Shown here: in pieces, positions 1 to 6,035 of the stretch
Position numbering within the stretch: the stretch's first letter is position 1
How the letters are laid out: every line of letters starts with the position of its first letter
NCBI RefSeq assembly: GCF_002160755.1
Contig: NZ_NFLE01000032.1
Span: 1-48,430, forward strand
Length of the DNA stretch: 48,430 nucleotides
Reading direction: 5' to 3'
Origin: Lachnoclostridium sp. An14
GTDB taxonomy: Bacteria > Bacillota > Clostridia > Lachnospirales > Lachnospiraceae
Position numbers and translations under genes: made by a program
The notes under the pieces: generated by a model
Databases searched by the model: none
Told to the model about the DNA's origin: nothing
The model's input: the letters and a program-made list of their open reading frames with translations, nothing else

Positions 1-63
1 TTTATAGTATAACACAACACTCAAAAGTACTCAATAGAAAAATGAAAAATTTGACAAAAAAAT

Positions 64-95
64 GCAGGCTTTATGCGGCCTGCGAGGATTTTTCT
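64..95 (+). terminator. Probable intrinsic terminator of an upstream transcript
   Basis: A GCAGGC/GCCTGC stem (64-69 with 78-83) is followed four bases later by a T-rich run. It would end transcription entering from the left of the window. Confidence 0.5.
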
Positions 96-123
96 TTTTG
101 TTCAACTGTCAAATGCCCGTTCC

Positions 124-145
124 GGCCCCTGCCCCGCCAGGGGCC
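124..145. repeat. GC-rich hairpin plus flank, copy 1 (flanks the abi cassette)
   Basis: A perfect GGCCCCTG/CAGGGGCC stem with a CCCCGC loop, followed by the bases CAACCTTGACAA. A near-identical hairpin with the same trailing bases lies at 1365-1402, on the other side of the abi gene. A weaker relative lies at 1705-1730. Confidence 0.7.
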
Positions 146-200
146 CAACAACCTTGACAATAATTACATATTCTAAGTAAATTTTTATTCCAGCGAATAC

Positions 201-228
201 TTGACAAGATTTTCGCATATGCTATAAT
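201..228 (+). promoter_or_regulatory. Consensus sigma-A promoter for the small RNA and abi gene
   Basis: TTGACA at 201-206 and TATAAT at 223-228 are separated by 16 bp. TGC just before the -10 box makes it also an extended -10 promoter. Transcription should start near 235. It is one of the strongest-looking promoters in the window. Confidence 0.85.
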
Positions 229-234
229 GCTAGT

Positions 235-297
235 ATTAGCGAATGACTGCTGTGCGGTCGCAAAAGGAGTCTTGGACAGTGTTCCAAGGCTCTTTTT
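235..297 (+). ncRNA. Short two-hairpin RNA ahead of the abi gene (abiF-RNA-like)
   Basis: Between the predicted start near 235 and a TTTTT run at 293-297 lie two hairpins. The first is GACTGC/GCGGTC with a TGT loop (244-258). The second is a 10-bp stem (267-276 with 283-292, one G-U pair) placed directly before the T run, so it has the form of an intrinsic terminator. The product would be a free RNA of about 63 nt, with read-through supplying the abi mRNA. From memory, a structured RNA class called the abiF RNA motif was described upstream of abiF-type genes, and AbiF-type HEPN proteins were later linked to Cas13 origins. I infer membership from position and shape only; no covariance model was run. 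Confidence 0.6.
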
Positions 298-314
298 GTA
301 TTAACGGAGGATTT

Positions 315-1352
315 ATGAGTACTTTAGAATACGCATCTACCGATAAACAAATTGAAAAATTAAAGAAACGGAATCTCATTATTCGTAACGAAAATTCGGC
401 CCAAAGAGTTCTTACCGTATATGGATATTCCAATGTTATAAAAAGCTATCGAGACCCCTACGTTATCACAAAGGATAATCAAAAATTTTTTCGATCAGAT
501 GTTACTTTTGAGCAAGTATTTTCGCTGTATACCCTGGATAAAAATTTACGAATTGCCGTTATGGCATCTATGTTAGATTTAGAAGAATACATCAAAGAAA
601 CAGCAGCTGACGTGATCGCTCAATCTTTCGGTACTAACCAAGATCAGTATTTGCAATTTAGAAATTACCAAAATAAACGCAAATCCAAATATCGTTTTAC
701 ACTTACCGGGATTTTAGAGAAACTACGAGATACGTTAGAAACTGATAAGGAACCTATTTACCATTATCAAACAAAATATGGAATTGTTCCACCATGGATT
801 TTATTCAAAAGCGTTTACTTTAGTACAATAGTGAATTTTATCGATCAGTTAAAAGCACCACAGAAAAATATGATGATTAAAAAGCTGTATCCCTCCTCTT
901 TATCACTTTCAGATACAGACAAAGTTAAATTAATGATGGATACCTTGTTCATAGCACTTGAATATCGCAATACTGCTGCTCATGGAGGACGCATTTATAA
1001 TTACCAGTGCAATAGAGAATTAAATTTTCCAGGAAACGAACAATTTACCAAGGGATTTAGTCTACTTTTACATTTATTAAATTTAATAAATTACCAGGCA
1101 CCCTTCCAGTATTTAAACAGAGTCTTAGATCGAGAATTAAATAGGCATTGCAGTGCTTTCCCGCAGGATATTACATACCTTGCTAAGATACTTGATATTA
1201 ACATAACATCCCACCAAATCGTATGGACATCAGCGACAAGCAATAAATATCATGCCAACCAACATTGCAGCGGATTAAAAAATGCAAAGCAGTTAGATTT
1301 GGAAAAGGCTCGTCAATTAGGTTTTACACCTTGCAAAAAATGTATACATTAG
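315..1352 (+). CDS. Abi_2/AbiF-AbiD-like HEPN abortive infection protein
   Basis: A protein of 345 residues that matches the Abi-like (Abi_2) family, phage-defence proteins whose HEPN fold is a likely RNase. The HEPN signature R-x4-H is present as Arg218 and His223, in the typical context EYRNTAAH. The start at 315 is preferred over an in-frame ATG at 243 because GGAGG precedes it at good spacing and the earlier ATG lies inside the upstream RNA. The last 35 residues are a separate small module with His313, His317, Cys318, Cys340 and Cys343 (ending PCKKC), resembling the YH-x-C to CxxC metal-binding tails seen on some nucleases. Codon use is strikingly AT-rich compared with the recombinase next to it, which suggests recent transfer. 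It may act with the small RNA at 235-297; that pairing is inference. Confidence 0.85.
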   Translation: MSTLEYASTDKQIEKLKKRNLIIRNENSAQRVLTVYGYSNVIKSYRDPYVITKDNQKFFRSDVTFEQVFSLYTLDKNLRIAVMASMLDLEEYIKETAADVIAQSFGTNQDQYLQFRNYQNKRKSKYRFTLTGILEKLRDTLETDKEPIYHYQTKYGIVPPWILFKSVYFSTIVNFIDQLKAPQKNMMIKKLYPSSLSLSDTDKVKLMMDTLFIALEYRNTAAHGGRIYNYQCNRELNFPGNEQFTKGFSLLLHLLNLINYQAPFQYLNRVLDRELNRHCSAFPQDITYLAKILDINITSHQIVWTSATSNKYHANQHCSGLKNAKQLDLEKARQLGFTPCKKCIH

Positions 1353-1364
1353 TAAATAAAAACT

Positions 1365-1402
1365 GGCCCCCTGCCCCGCCAGGAGCCCCGCAACCTTGAC
1401 AA
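1365..1402 (-). repeat. GC-rich hairpin plus flank, copy 2; possible minus-strand terminator
   Basis: A GGCCCCCTG/CAGGAGCC imperfect stem matching the hairpin at 124-145, again followed by CAACCTTGACAA. On the minus strand the stem is followed by a T-rich run (complement of 1354-1362), so it can also act as a terminator for leftward transcription. Confidence 0.6.
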
Positions 1403-1479
1403 CATAATATACTTACCCGGACAGCCGACAGAGGCGGCTCATTACCCGATCCGAGTCTTGCGGAAAGGGGAAAATGCTT

Positions 1480-1560
1480 ATGAGTACATATGAGGAATTT
1501 ATGATAATTCTGACCGTGGCCAGTTTAATCGTAGCAATTCTGAATCTGAAAAATAAGTAA
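1480..1560 (+). CDS. Hol_Tox-type (putative holin-like) small membrane toxin
   Basis: A 26-residue peptide beginning MSTYEEF, then a single hydrophobic helix (about residues 8-21) and a basic end, NLKNK. The MSTYE start, one transmembrane span and Lys-rich tail are typical of the Hol_Tox family of Firmicutes type I toxins, which damage the membrane when made in excess. An AAAGGGGA ribosome site at 1464-1471 suits the ATG at 1480; an ATG at 1474 in the same frame would add two residues but sits too close. A convergent antisense RNA starts about 100 bp downstream, as in the par/Fst arrangement. Family assignment is from sequence likeness; toxicity is inferred. Confidence 0.75.
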   Translation: MSTYEEFMIILTVASLIVAILNLKNK

Positions 1561-1660
1561 AGCCGCCCTGTTCCTTGGCCGGATGGGTGGCTTTACTTGG
1601 TAAAGTTAATCTGATTCGCCGGGTCGGGTAGTGTGCACCTACTCGTCGGCTGTCTTGTTA
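1550..1660 (-). ncRNA. Antisense antitoxin RNA of the Hol_Tox locus
   Basis: The RNA would start near 1660 from the promoter at 1666-1694 and end after the shared hairpin, near 1550, giving about 110 nt. It overlaps the 3' end of the toxin mRNA. Its 5' part repeats a stretch of the toxin leader in direct orientation: both hold ATATACTTA followed closely by ACAGCCGAC (toxin side 1409-1429, antisense side about 1648-1668 on the complement). Direct repeats plus a shared terminator are the pairing elements of Fst-type antitoxin RNAs. The RNA is inferred, not observed. Confidence 0.65.
1561..1602. terminator. Bidirectional terminator shared by toxin mRNA and antisense RNA
   Basis: AAAGCCGCCC and GGGTGGCTTT form a 10-bp stem (one G-U pair) directly after the toxin stop codon. 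On the minus strand the hairpin is followed by a TTTTT run. In Fst-like loci this hairpin is also where toxin mRNA and antitoxin RNA first pair. Confidence 0.7.
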
Positions 1661-1665
1661 AGTAT

Positions 1666-1694
1666 ATTATATGTCAATTCAAATTATTTGTCAA
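1666..1694 (-). promoter_or_regulatory. Consensus promoter of the antisense RNA
   Basis: On the minus strand TTGACA (1694-1689) and TATAAT (1671-1666) have a 17-bp spacer, a full sigma-A consensus. The toxin side has only a weak -35, so the antitoxin RNA should be made in excess. Confidence 0.85.
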
Positions 1695-1757
1695 ACGTAA
1701 AAACCGGCCCCTGCGCCAACAGGAACCGGCTTTCACATAGATTCTCTTACCGGATCA

Positions 1758-1810
1758 CTCCAGGAGAATATATAATGGATTTTGCAATGTTCATTATATC
1801 ATCCCTGGAG
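1758..1810. promoter_or_regulatory. Long inverted repeat upstream of the recombinase
   Basis: CTCCAGG (1758-1764) pairs with CCTGGAG (1804-1810), and inside it ATATAATG pairs with CATTATAT (1792-1799). A second inverted repeat, TTGTAC/GTACAA, lies at 1836-1856. Their position just before the recombinase gene suits an operator or recombinase-binding site; the function is inferred. Confidence 0.45.
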
Positions 1811-1875
1811 CGCCCCGGTCAAGAGGGCGTATTTTTTGTACCCAAAAATCGTACAATGCACAAGGAGATGATACC

Positions 1876-3333
1876 ATGTCAAGAAAGACTTTAGAGATCG
1901 GCGCCGCCTACATCCGCGTCAGCACCGACGATCAGACCGAGCTATCCCCGGACGCCCAGCTCCGGGAAATCCAGAAAACTGCCAAAGCGGACGGCTACAT
2001 AATCCCAGCGGAGTTTGTATTTGTTGAAAAGCGCGGCATATCCGGCCGCCGGGCGGAGAACCGGCCGGAATTCCAGCGGATGATCGCCACCGCAAAATCC
2101 CAGAAACCGGCCCCGTTCTCCCGGCTCTACCTATGGAAATTCTCCCGCTTTGCCAGAAACCAGGAGGAAAGTACCTTCTACAAGGGAATCCTGCGGAAAA
2201 AATGCGGCGTAGAGATCAAAAGCGTATCCGAACCCATCATGGAAGGGATGTTCGGCCGCCTGATCGAGACCATCATCGAATGGTTTGACGAATACTATTC
2301 CTACAATCTCTCCGGAGAGGTCCTGCGGGGCATGACCGAAAAAGCCCTGCGCAACGGCTACCAGTCCGCCCCCTGTTTGGGGTACAGCGCCGTCGGCGAC
2401 GGCCAGCCCTTCACCATCAATGAGCCGCAATACCAAATCGTGGAGTACATCTTCCGGGCCTACCACTCCGGCGCCGATATGACCCGAATCGCCCGCAGCT
2501 GCAATGACCGGGGCTGGAGAACGCAGCGCGGCAACCCCTTTGAGCGCCGCAGCATCAGCCGGATCCTGCAAAATCATTTTTACGAGGGCGTCGTGGAATG
2601 GAACGGCCACAGCTTTCAGGGTACCCACGAAACCCGGCCTTCCGTCACAGACATCTTTGACGATGTGCAGGAACGCATCCGCCGGGAGTACCGCCCCTTG
2701 CGCCGGCGGGACACCTCCTCCTGCGCCCACTGGGCCTCCGGCCTGCTGTATTGCAGCATCTGCGGTGCTACCCTCTCCTACAACCGCTCCAACGACCCCA
2801 AAAAGCATCCCCCCACCTTCCAGTGCTGGAAATACGCCAAAGGCTATCACCCCGGTTCCTGCGCCATCACCGCCAGGCGGGCAGAGGCCGCCATCTTGCA
2901 GTCTATGGAGGACATCCTGAAAACTGGATCCGTGACCTACGAATATGTCCCCCACACCGACGCCGTCCAAACCAGTGAGGCCGACCTGATCCAGGAGGCT
3001 CTGGCCCGCCTGAAAATCAAAGAACGGCGCATCCGGGAGGCCTACGAAAATGAAATTGACACCCTGGAAGAATTCCGCCAGAACAAAGCCCGCCTCCAGG
3101 AAGAACGCCAGGAGCTGGAACGCCAGGCCGCTGCCCTGGCTGCCGCCGTTTCTGCCGCTCCTGCCCCGGATGATTCCCAGGTGCTCTCCGCCATCCGGGA
3201 CGCCTATGCAATCCTGTCGGACCCCTCCGTCAGCTACGAACTCAAGGGCACCGCTGCCCGCAGCGTGATCAAAAAAATCATCTATAACCGCTCCGAGGAT
3301 ACGTTCACGTTTACCTATTATTTCAGCTCCTAA
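1876..3333 (+). CDS. Large serine recombinase (element integrase/excisionase)
   Basis: A 485-residue protein with the three parts of the large serine recombinases. The N-terminal resolvase catalytic domain has the motif YIRVSTDDQ, with nucleophile Ser16. A central Recombinase domain covers about residues 160-270. A zinc ribbon has Cys293, Cys296, Cys317 and Cys329, followed by a coiled-coil stretch (about 365-440) of the kind that controls the direction of recombination. Such enzymes integrate and excise elements at short att sites without high-energy cofactors. AAGGAG at 1863-1868 sets the start. The gene is GC-rich, unlike the abi gene in the same element. It ends 50-60 bp from a truncated cotJC gene, the place expected of the enzyme that made that junction. 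Length and domains are complete, so it is probably active. Confidence 0.93.
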   Translation: MSRKTLEIGAAYIRVSTDDQTELSPDAQLREIQKTAKADGYIIPAEFVFVEKRGISGRRAENRPEFQRMIATAKSQKPAPFSRLYLWKFSRFARNQEESTFYKGILRKKCGVEIKSVSEPIMEGMFGRLIETIIEWFDEYYSYNLSGEVLRGMTEKALRNGYQSAPCLGYSAVGDGQPFTINEPQYQIVEYIFRAYHSGADMTRIARSCNDRGWRTQRGNPFERRSISRILQNHFYEGVVEWNGHSFQGTHETRPSVTDIFDDVQERIRREYRPLRRRDTSSCAHWASGLLYCSICGATLSYNRSNDPKKHPPTFQCWKYAKGYHPGSCAITARRAEAAILQSMEDILKTGSVTYEYVPHTDAVQTSEADLIQEALARLKIKERRIREAYENEIDTLEEFRQNKARLQEERQELERQAAALAAAVSAAPAPDDSQVLSAIRDAYAILSDPSVSYELKGTAARSVIKKIIYNRSEDTFTFTYYFSS

Positions 3334-3391
3334 TGCCAACAAATTCCCCAAAAGCCTGATAAAGCCTAGGTTTTTCCGTCATTATCTGTTT
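3334..3391. other. Probable attachment-site junction (element end in cotJC)
   Basis: Recognisable CotJC sequence starts near 3386-3392 (LFQQYGGPDGE in frame). The bases between the recombinase stop and that point translate in the cotJC frame to sequence that does not look like a CotJC N-terminus. The att core must lie here but cannot be fixed without the left end. Confidence 0.55.
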
Positions 3392-4582
3392 CAGCAATAC
3401 GGTGGGCCAGACGGCGAAATGGGCGCCGCCATGCGCTATCTCTCCCAGCGCTACGCCATGCCCTACAACCAGTGCAAGGCCGTACTCACGGACATCGGAA
3501 CGGAGGAGCTGGCCCACCTGGAGATCGTGGCGGCCATCATCCACCAGCTTACCCGGAACCTGACGCCGGAGGAGGTCACCACCGGCGGATTCGGCCCCTA
3601 CTACATCGACCACACCACCGGCATCTGGCCCCAGGCGGCGGGAGGCGTGCCGTTTAACGCCAGTGAATTTCAGTCGAAGGGGGATCCGATTACGGATTTG
3701 TTTGAGGATATGGCAGCAGAACAAAAAGCCCGCACCACCTACGACAACATCCTCCGCGTCGTCAAAGACCCGGATGTATGTGATCCTATCCGCTATCTGA
3801 GAGAACGGGAAATCGTACACTTCCAGCGTTTCGGCGAAGCCCTGCGCATCACCCAGGATCAGCTGGATTTCCGGAACTTCTACGCCTTCAACCCGGCGTT
3901 TGACCGGCCAGAGACGCAGCAGCCTTCCATTCCCTCCACTCCCATAGAGCCTTCCACCCCCGTTCCTCCTGCCACACCGCCCCAGGACAGCACCCCCTCC
4001 ACACCGCCCCAGGGAAATCTGCCCTCCATGCCGGAGCTGCCGGACTGCGAACAGCTCCTCATGGGCGGAAATCAGATGACGGACTCCCAAAACGGCGCCG
4101 GCCAGATGACCCAGAACCAGATGACCCAGGGCCAGATGGCCGCCGAGCAGATGGCCCGCACCAGAATGGCGAGAAACCAGGCTGCCCAAAATCAAATGAC
4201 CCAAAATCAAATAGCTCAAAATCAGATGACCCAAAACCAAATGACCCAACCTCAAATGACCTCCCAACCCCAGATGACCCAGCCAGCCGCCCGCACCCCA
4301 AGGCCCCCGGTCACCCCAGGCCAGATGACCCGAAATCAAATGATTTCCAACCAGTCAACCCGCACCCCCATGACCTCCAACCAGGCGTCCACCGGCCAGA
4401 CATCCATGGGGCAGACTCAAATGGGAACCCAGACAAACGCCCAGGGCAATTCCTCCCTCACCGCCGGAACGCAGGCCAGATCCCAGGGAACTGCCTCCCG
4501 ATCCAGCGGAACGCAGGCCAATCACCAGGCTGCCCGCATGAACTGCGCTGGGACCTGCGGCCAGAACATGAACTGCCGCTGA
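3386..4582 (+). pseudogene. cotJC: cotJC, spore coat Mn-catalase-like protein, 5' end missing in this arrangement
   Basis: The frame runs from LFQQYGGPDGEMGAA to a stop at 4580-4582. It matches CotJC, the manganese-catalase-like spore coat protein, but the first 30 or so residues and the natural start are absent; the next ATG is at 3419. The likely metal ligands are all kept: the Glu of DGEM, Glu and His of TEELAHLE, the Glu of AAEQKAR and the His of REREIVHFQRF. After about residue 160 comes a Pro/Thr-rich linker and a 170-residue Gln/Asn/Met/Thr-rich tail with repeats of the type QNQMTQ, which ordinary CotJC proteins (about 200 residues) lack. The tail ends CAGTCGQNMNCR. The reading frame of the remainder is intact. 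That fits a gene split by an element and rejoined on excision rather than a decayed gene; this last point is inference. Confidence 0.75.
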
Positions 4583-4613
4583 TGTTCCTGGCAGACACCC
4601 GTTATTCCCATAC

Positions 4614-4660
4614 AAAAACTGCCGCCCCCTGCCGGTCCAAATACCGGCAGAGAGCGGCAG
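4614..4660 (-). terminator. Terminator hairpin between cotJC and the WYL regulator gene
   Basis: Nested stems CTGCCGC/GCGGCAG (4619-4625, 4654-4660) and CTGCCGGT/ACCGGCAG, with an A run at 4614-4618 that becomes TTTTT on the minus strand. It best serves the leftward regulator gene, whose stop is about 150 bp upstream of it. Confidence 0.7.
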
Positions 4661-4811
4661 CTCTCAAAACATCTCTCACCGCTGTCCCCTTCCCATCATC
4701 TCCGCAAAAATCCCCCGTCTCTCGCAGCATTCCCCTACCAACTTCACACCACCCGCAACATAGAAATCCCGCCCCATTCCATCAGCCCCCTAACATCCCT
4801 TACATCTTCCC

Positions 4812-5705
4812 TCACATCCTATTCCCCTCACAAATCTTCCGCCCTTCCTCCGCCAGCACCTCCTTCAGATAAACCGGTTCCAGTACCTCCAGCCGCGCCC
4901 CGAAAGAGAGAAGATACCCCACCAGCCACTCATCCTCCGGCATCTCGCAGGACACCACCAGCGTTCCATTTTCCTCCGCCGTGATCTCCTCCGCCGCAAA
5001 CTCGTCATAAACGCGGTAGGCCAGCTCTCCCGGCACCCGGAAGGTAATTTTCGAATAGGGCACCTTCGGCCCCTCCTCCGTCTCCGGATATTCCATGGGA
5101 GGAAACGTCTCCTCCAGCACTTGAACCTCTGTCATCCGGTTCAGCTTGAAAATGCGGAAATCCTCCTTTTCCGCGCAGTAAGCCTTCACATACCACGCCA
5201 CCCCTTTATACAAAAGTTTCAGGGGATAAATCCGCCTTCGTCTCCTCTCCCCACAGGAGTTCACATAAACCAGCTCCACCGCGTTTCGGGAGAGGACGGC
5301 ATCCTTCAGCGTCTCAAATAAGGCCTTGTCCCTGGCGCCATTTCCCCATCGGGAAAAATCCACCTCGAACCAGGAATCCGAACGGACGCCAAACAACGCC
5401 GACAGCTTTGTCAGCAGCTCCCTCTCATAGGCCCCGCTCACCGCGACGCTTTGCAGAACAGCCAGAATCTCCCGCTTTTCCCCGTCGGAAAACAGAGACC
5501 GGTCCAGGCGGTATTGATCCAAAAGCTGTACTCCCCCCTTTCTCCCGGTGGTCACGTAAATGGGAATCCCCGCGCCGCTTAAGGCATCCAGATCCCGGTA
5601 AATGGTCCGCACCGACACCTCAAACCGCTCCGCCAGCTCCGGCGCCGTCGTATGCCCCCGCTCCAATAAAAAATAGAGAATCTGAAACAGCCTGCTCTCC
5701 TTCAT
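4812..5705 (-). CDS. WYL-domain transcriptional regulator with DeoR-type HTH
   Basis: A 297-residue protein. An N-terminal helix-turn-helix (about residues 1-60, with TAPELAERFEVSVRTIYRDL) is followed by a WYL domain and a C-terminal WCX-like extension. In this family the WYL domain senses a ligand and the HTH binds DNA; the ligand here is unknown. The ATG at 5705 is chosen because an AGGGGGGAG ribosome site precedes it and homology starts there, although the open frame runs 84 codons further upstream through a repeat element. Its promoter overlaps a perfect palindrome (5743-5757), which suggests autoregulation. No target gene adjoins it: cotJC converges on one side and recN on the other is transcribed toward it. 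Confidence 0.88.
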   Translation of the reverse strand: MKESRLFQILYFLLERGHTTAPELAERFEVSVRTIYRDLDALSGAGIPIYVTTGRKGGVQLLDQYRLDRSLFSDGEKREILAVLQSVAVSGAYERELLTKLSALFGVRSDSWFEVDFSRWGNGARDKALFETLKDAVLSRNAVELVYVNSCGERRRRRIYPLKLLYKGVAWYVKAYCAEKEDFRIFKLNRMTEVQVLEETFPPMEYPETEEGPKVPYSKITFRVPGELAYRVYDEFAAEEITAEENGTLVVSCEMPEDEWLVGYLLSFGARLEVLEPVYLKEVLAEEGRKICEGNRM

Positions 5706-5729
5706 CCTGGTCTCCCCCCTTCTTTTTTC

Positions 5730-5758
5730 ACTATAAAAACACTGACATTTATTGTCAA
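5730..5758 (-). promoter_or_regulatory. Promoter of the WYL regulator with overlapping operator
   Basis: On the minus strand TTGACA (5758-5753) and TATAGT (5735-5730) have a 17-bp spacer. The palindrome TGACA-N5-TGTCA (5743-5757) covers the -35 box and part of the spacer, so a bound dimer would block RNA polymerase. Confidence 0.8.
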
Positions 5759-5798
5759 TATTATTGCCCATTTTCTTTTTCCCACCCCGCCACCTCGA

Positions 5799-5920
5799 AA
5801 AAGCATACGCAGCAGCGCACACTCCCGCCGGAGCGCAGCTGCGCCAGCAGCCAGTTTCCTTCACGCGGAGCGCGCCTCCCGCCGGAGGCTTTTGTTCCAT
5901 AAGGAACGCAGTTTCCCACG
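5799..5920 (+). repeat. Interspersed GC-rich repeat, copy A
   Basis: Contains the family core GGAGGCTTTTGT...CATA.GGAAC (core 5884-5911), preceded by GCCGGAGCGC-rich palindromic DNA. Related copies are near 27321, 39763 and 45281. Together with the promoter described above it fills the gap of about 330 bp between the regulator and recN. Confidence 0.75.
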
Positions 5921-6035
5921 TTTCCGTCTCTCCGCTAAGAATCTCCAGCATACTCAACCGGCTCTATCCGACCCACAGGAAAAGGCGGAGCCGCCCGCCC
6001 CCGGACCACTCCGCCTTCTCTCACGTTCTCACTCT

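Larger units (their letters stand above)
1..3390. mobile_element. Right-hand part of an integrated element inserted in cotJC
   Basis: Three things support an element. A large serine recombinase gene ends at 3333. Immediately after it a cotJC reading frame continues without its start. The first 1.4 kb is much more AT-rich than the rest of the window. Cargo visible here is an Abi-type HEPN gene with a small RNA and a Hol_Tox toxin locus. The left end lies outside the window, so size and class (prophage, ICE or skin-like element) cannot be told. The exact junction is somewhere between 3334 and about 3391. Confidence 0.65.

Noticed and set aside
1396-1401. TTGACA as the -35 box of the toxin promoter
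   Set aside because: It lies only one base from the CATAAT box and no -10 box sits 16-18 bp downstream, so the toxin promoter is left uncalled.
1631-1894. 87-codon frame overlapping the recombinase start
   Set aside because: It runs through the antisense promoter and the inverted repeats and lacks a ribosome site; the antisense RNA and repeats explain the region better.
2131-3351. Long open frame (406 codons) on the minus strand
   Set aside because: Exact antisense of the serine recombinase in GC-rich DNA; no domain and no ribosome site. The same applies to long frames opposite cotJC (3323-4339) and recN (5892-6896).
4070-4290. Short repeated units that could suggest a CRISPR array
   Set aside because: The repeats are in frame with the cotJC tail (QNQMTQ units), vary in length and have no unique spacers. 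No cas genes are present.
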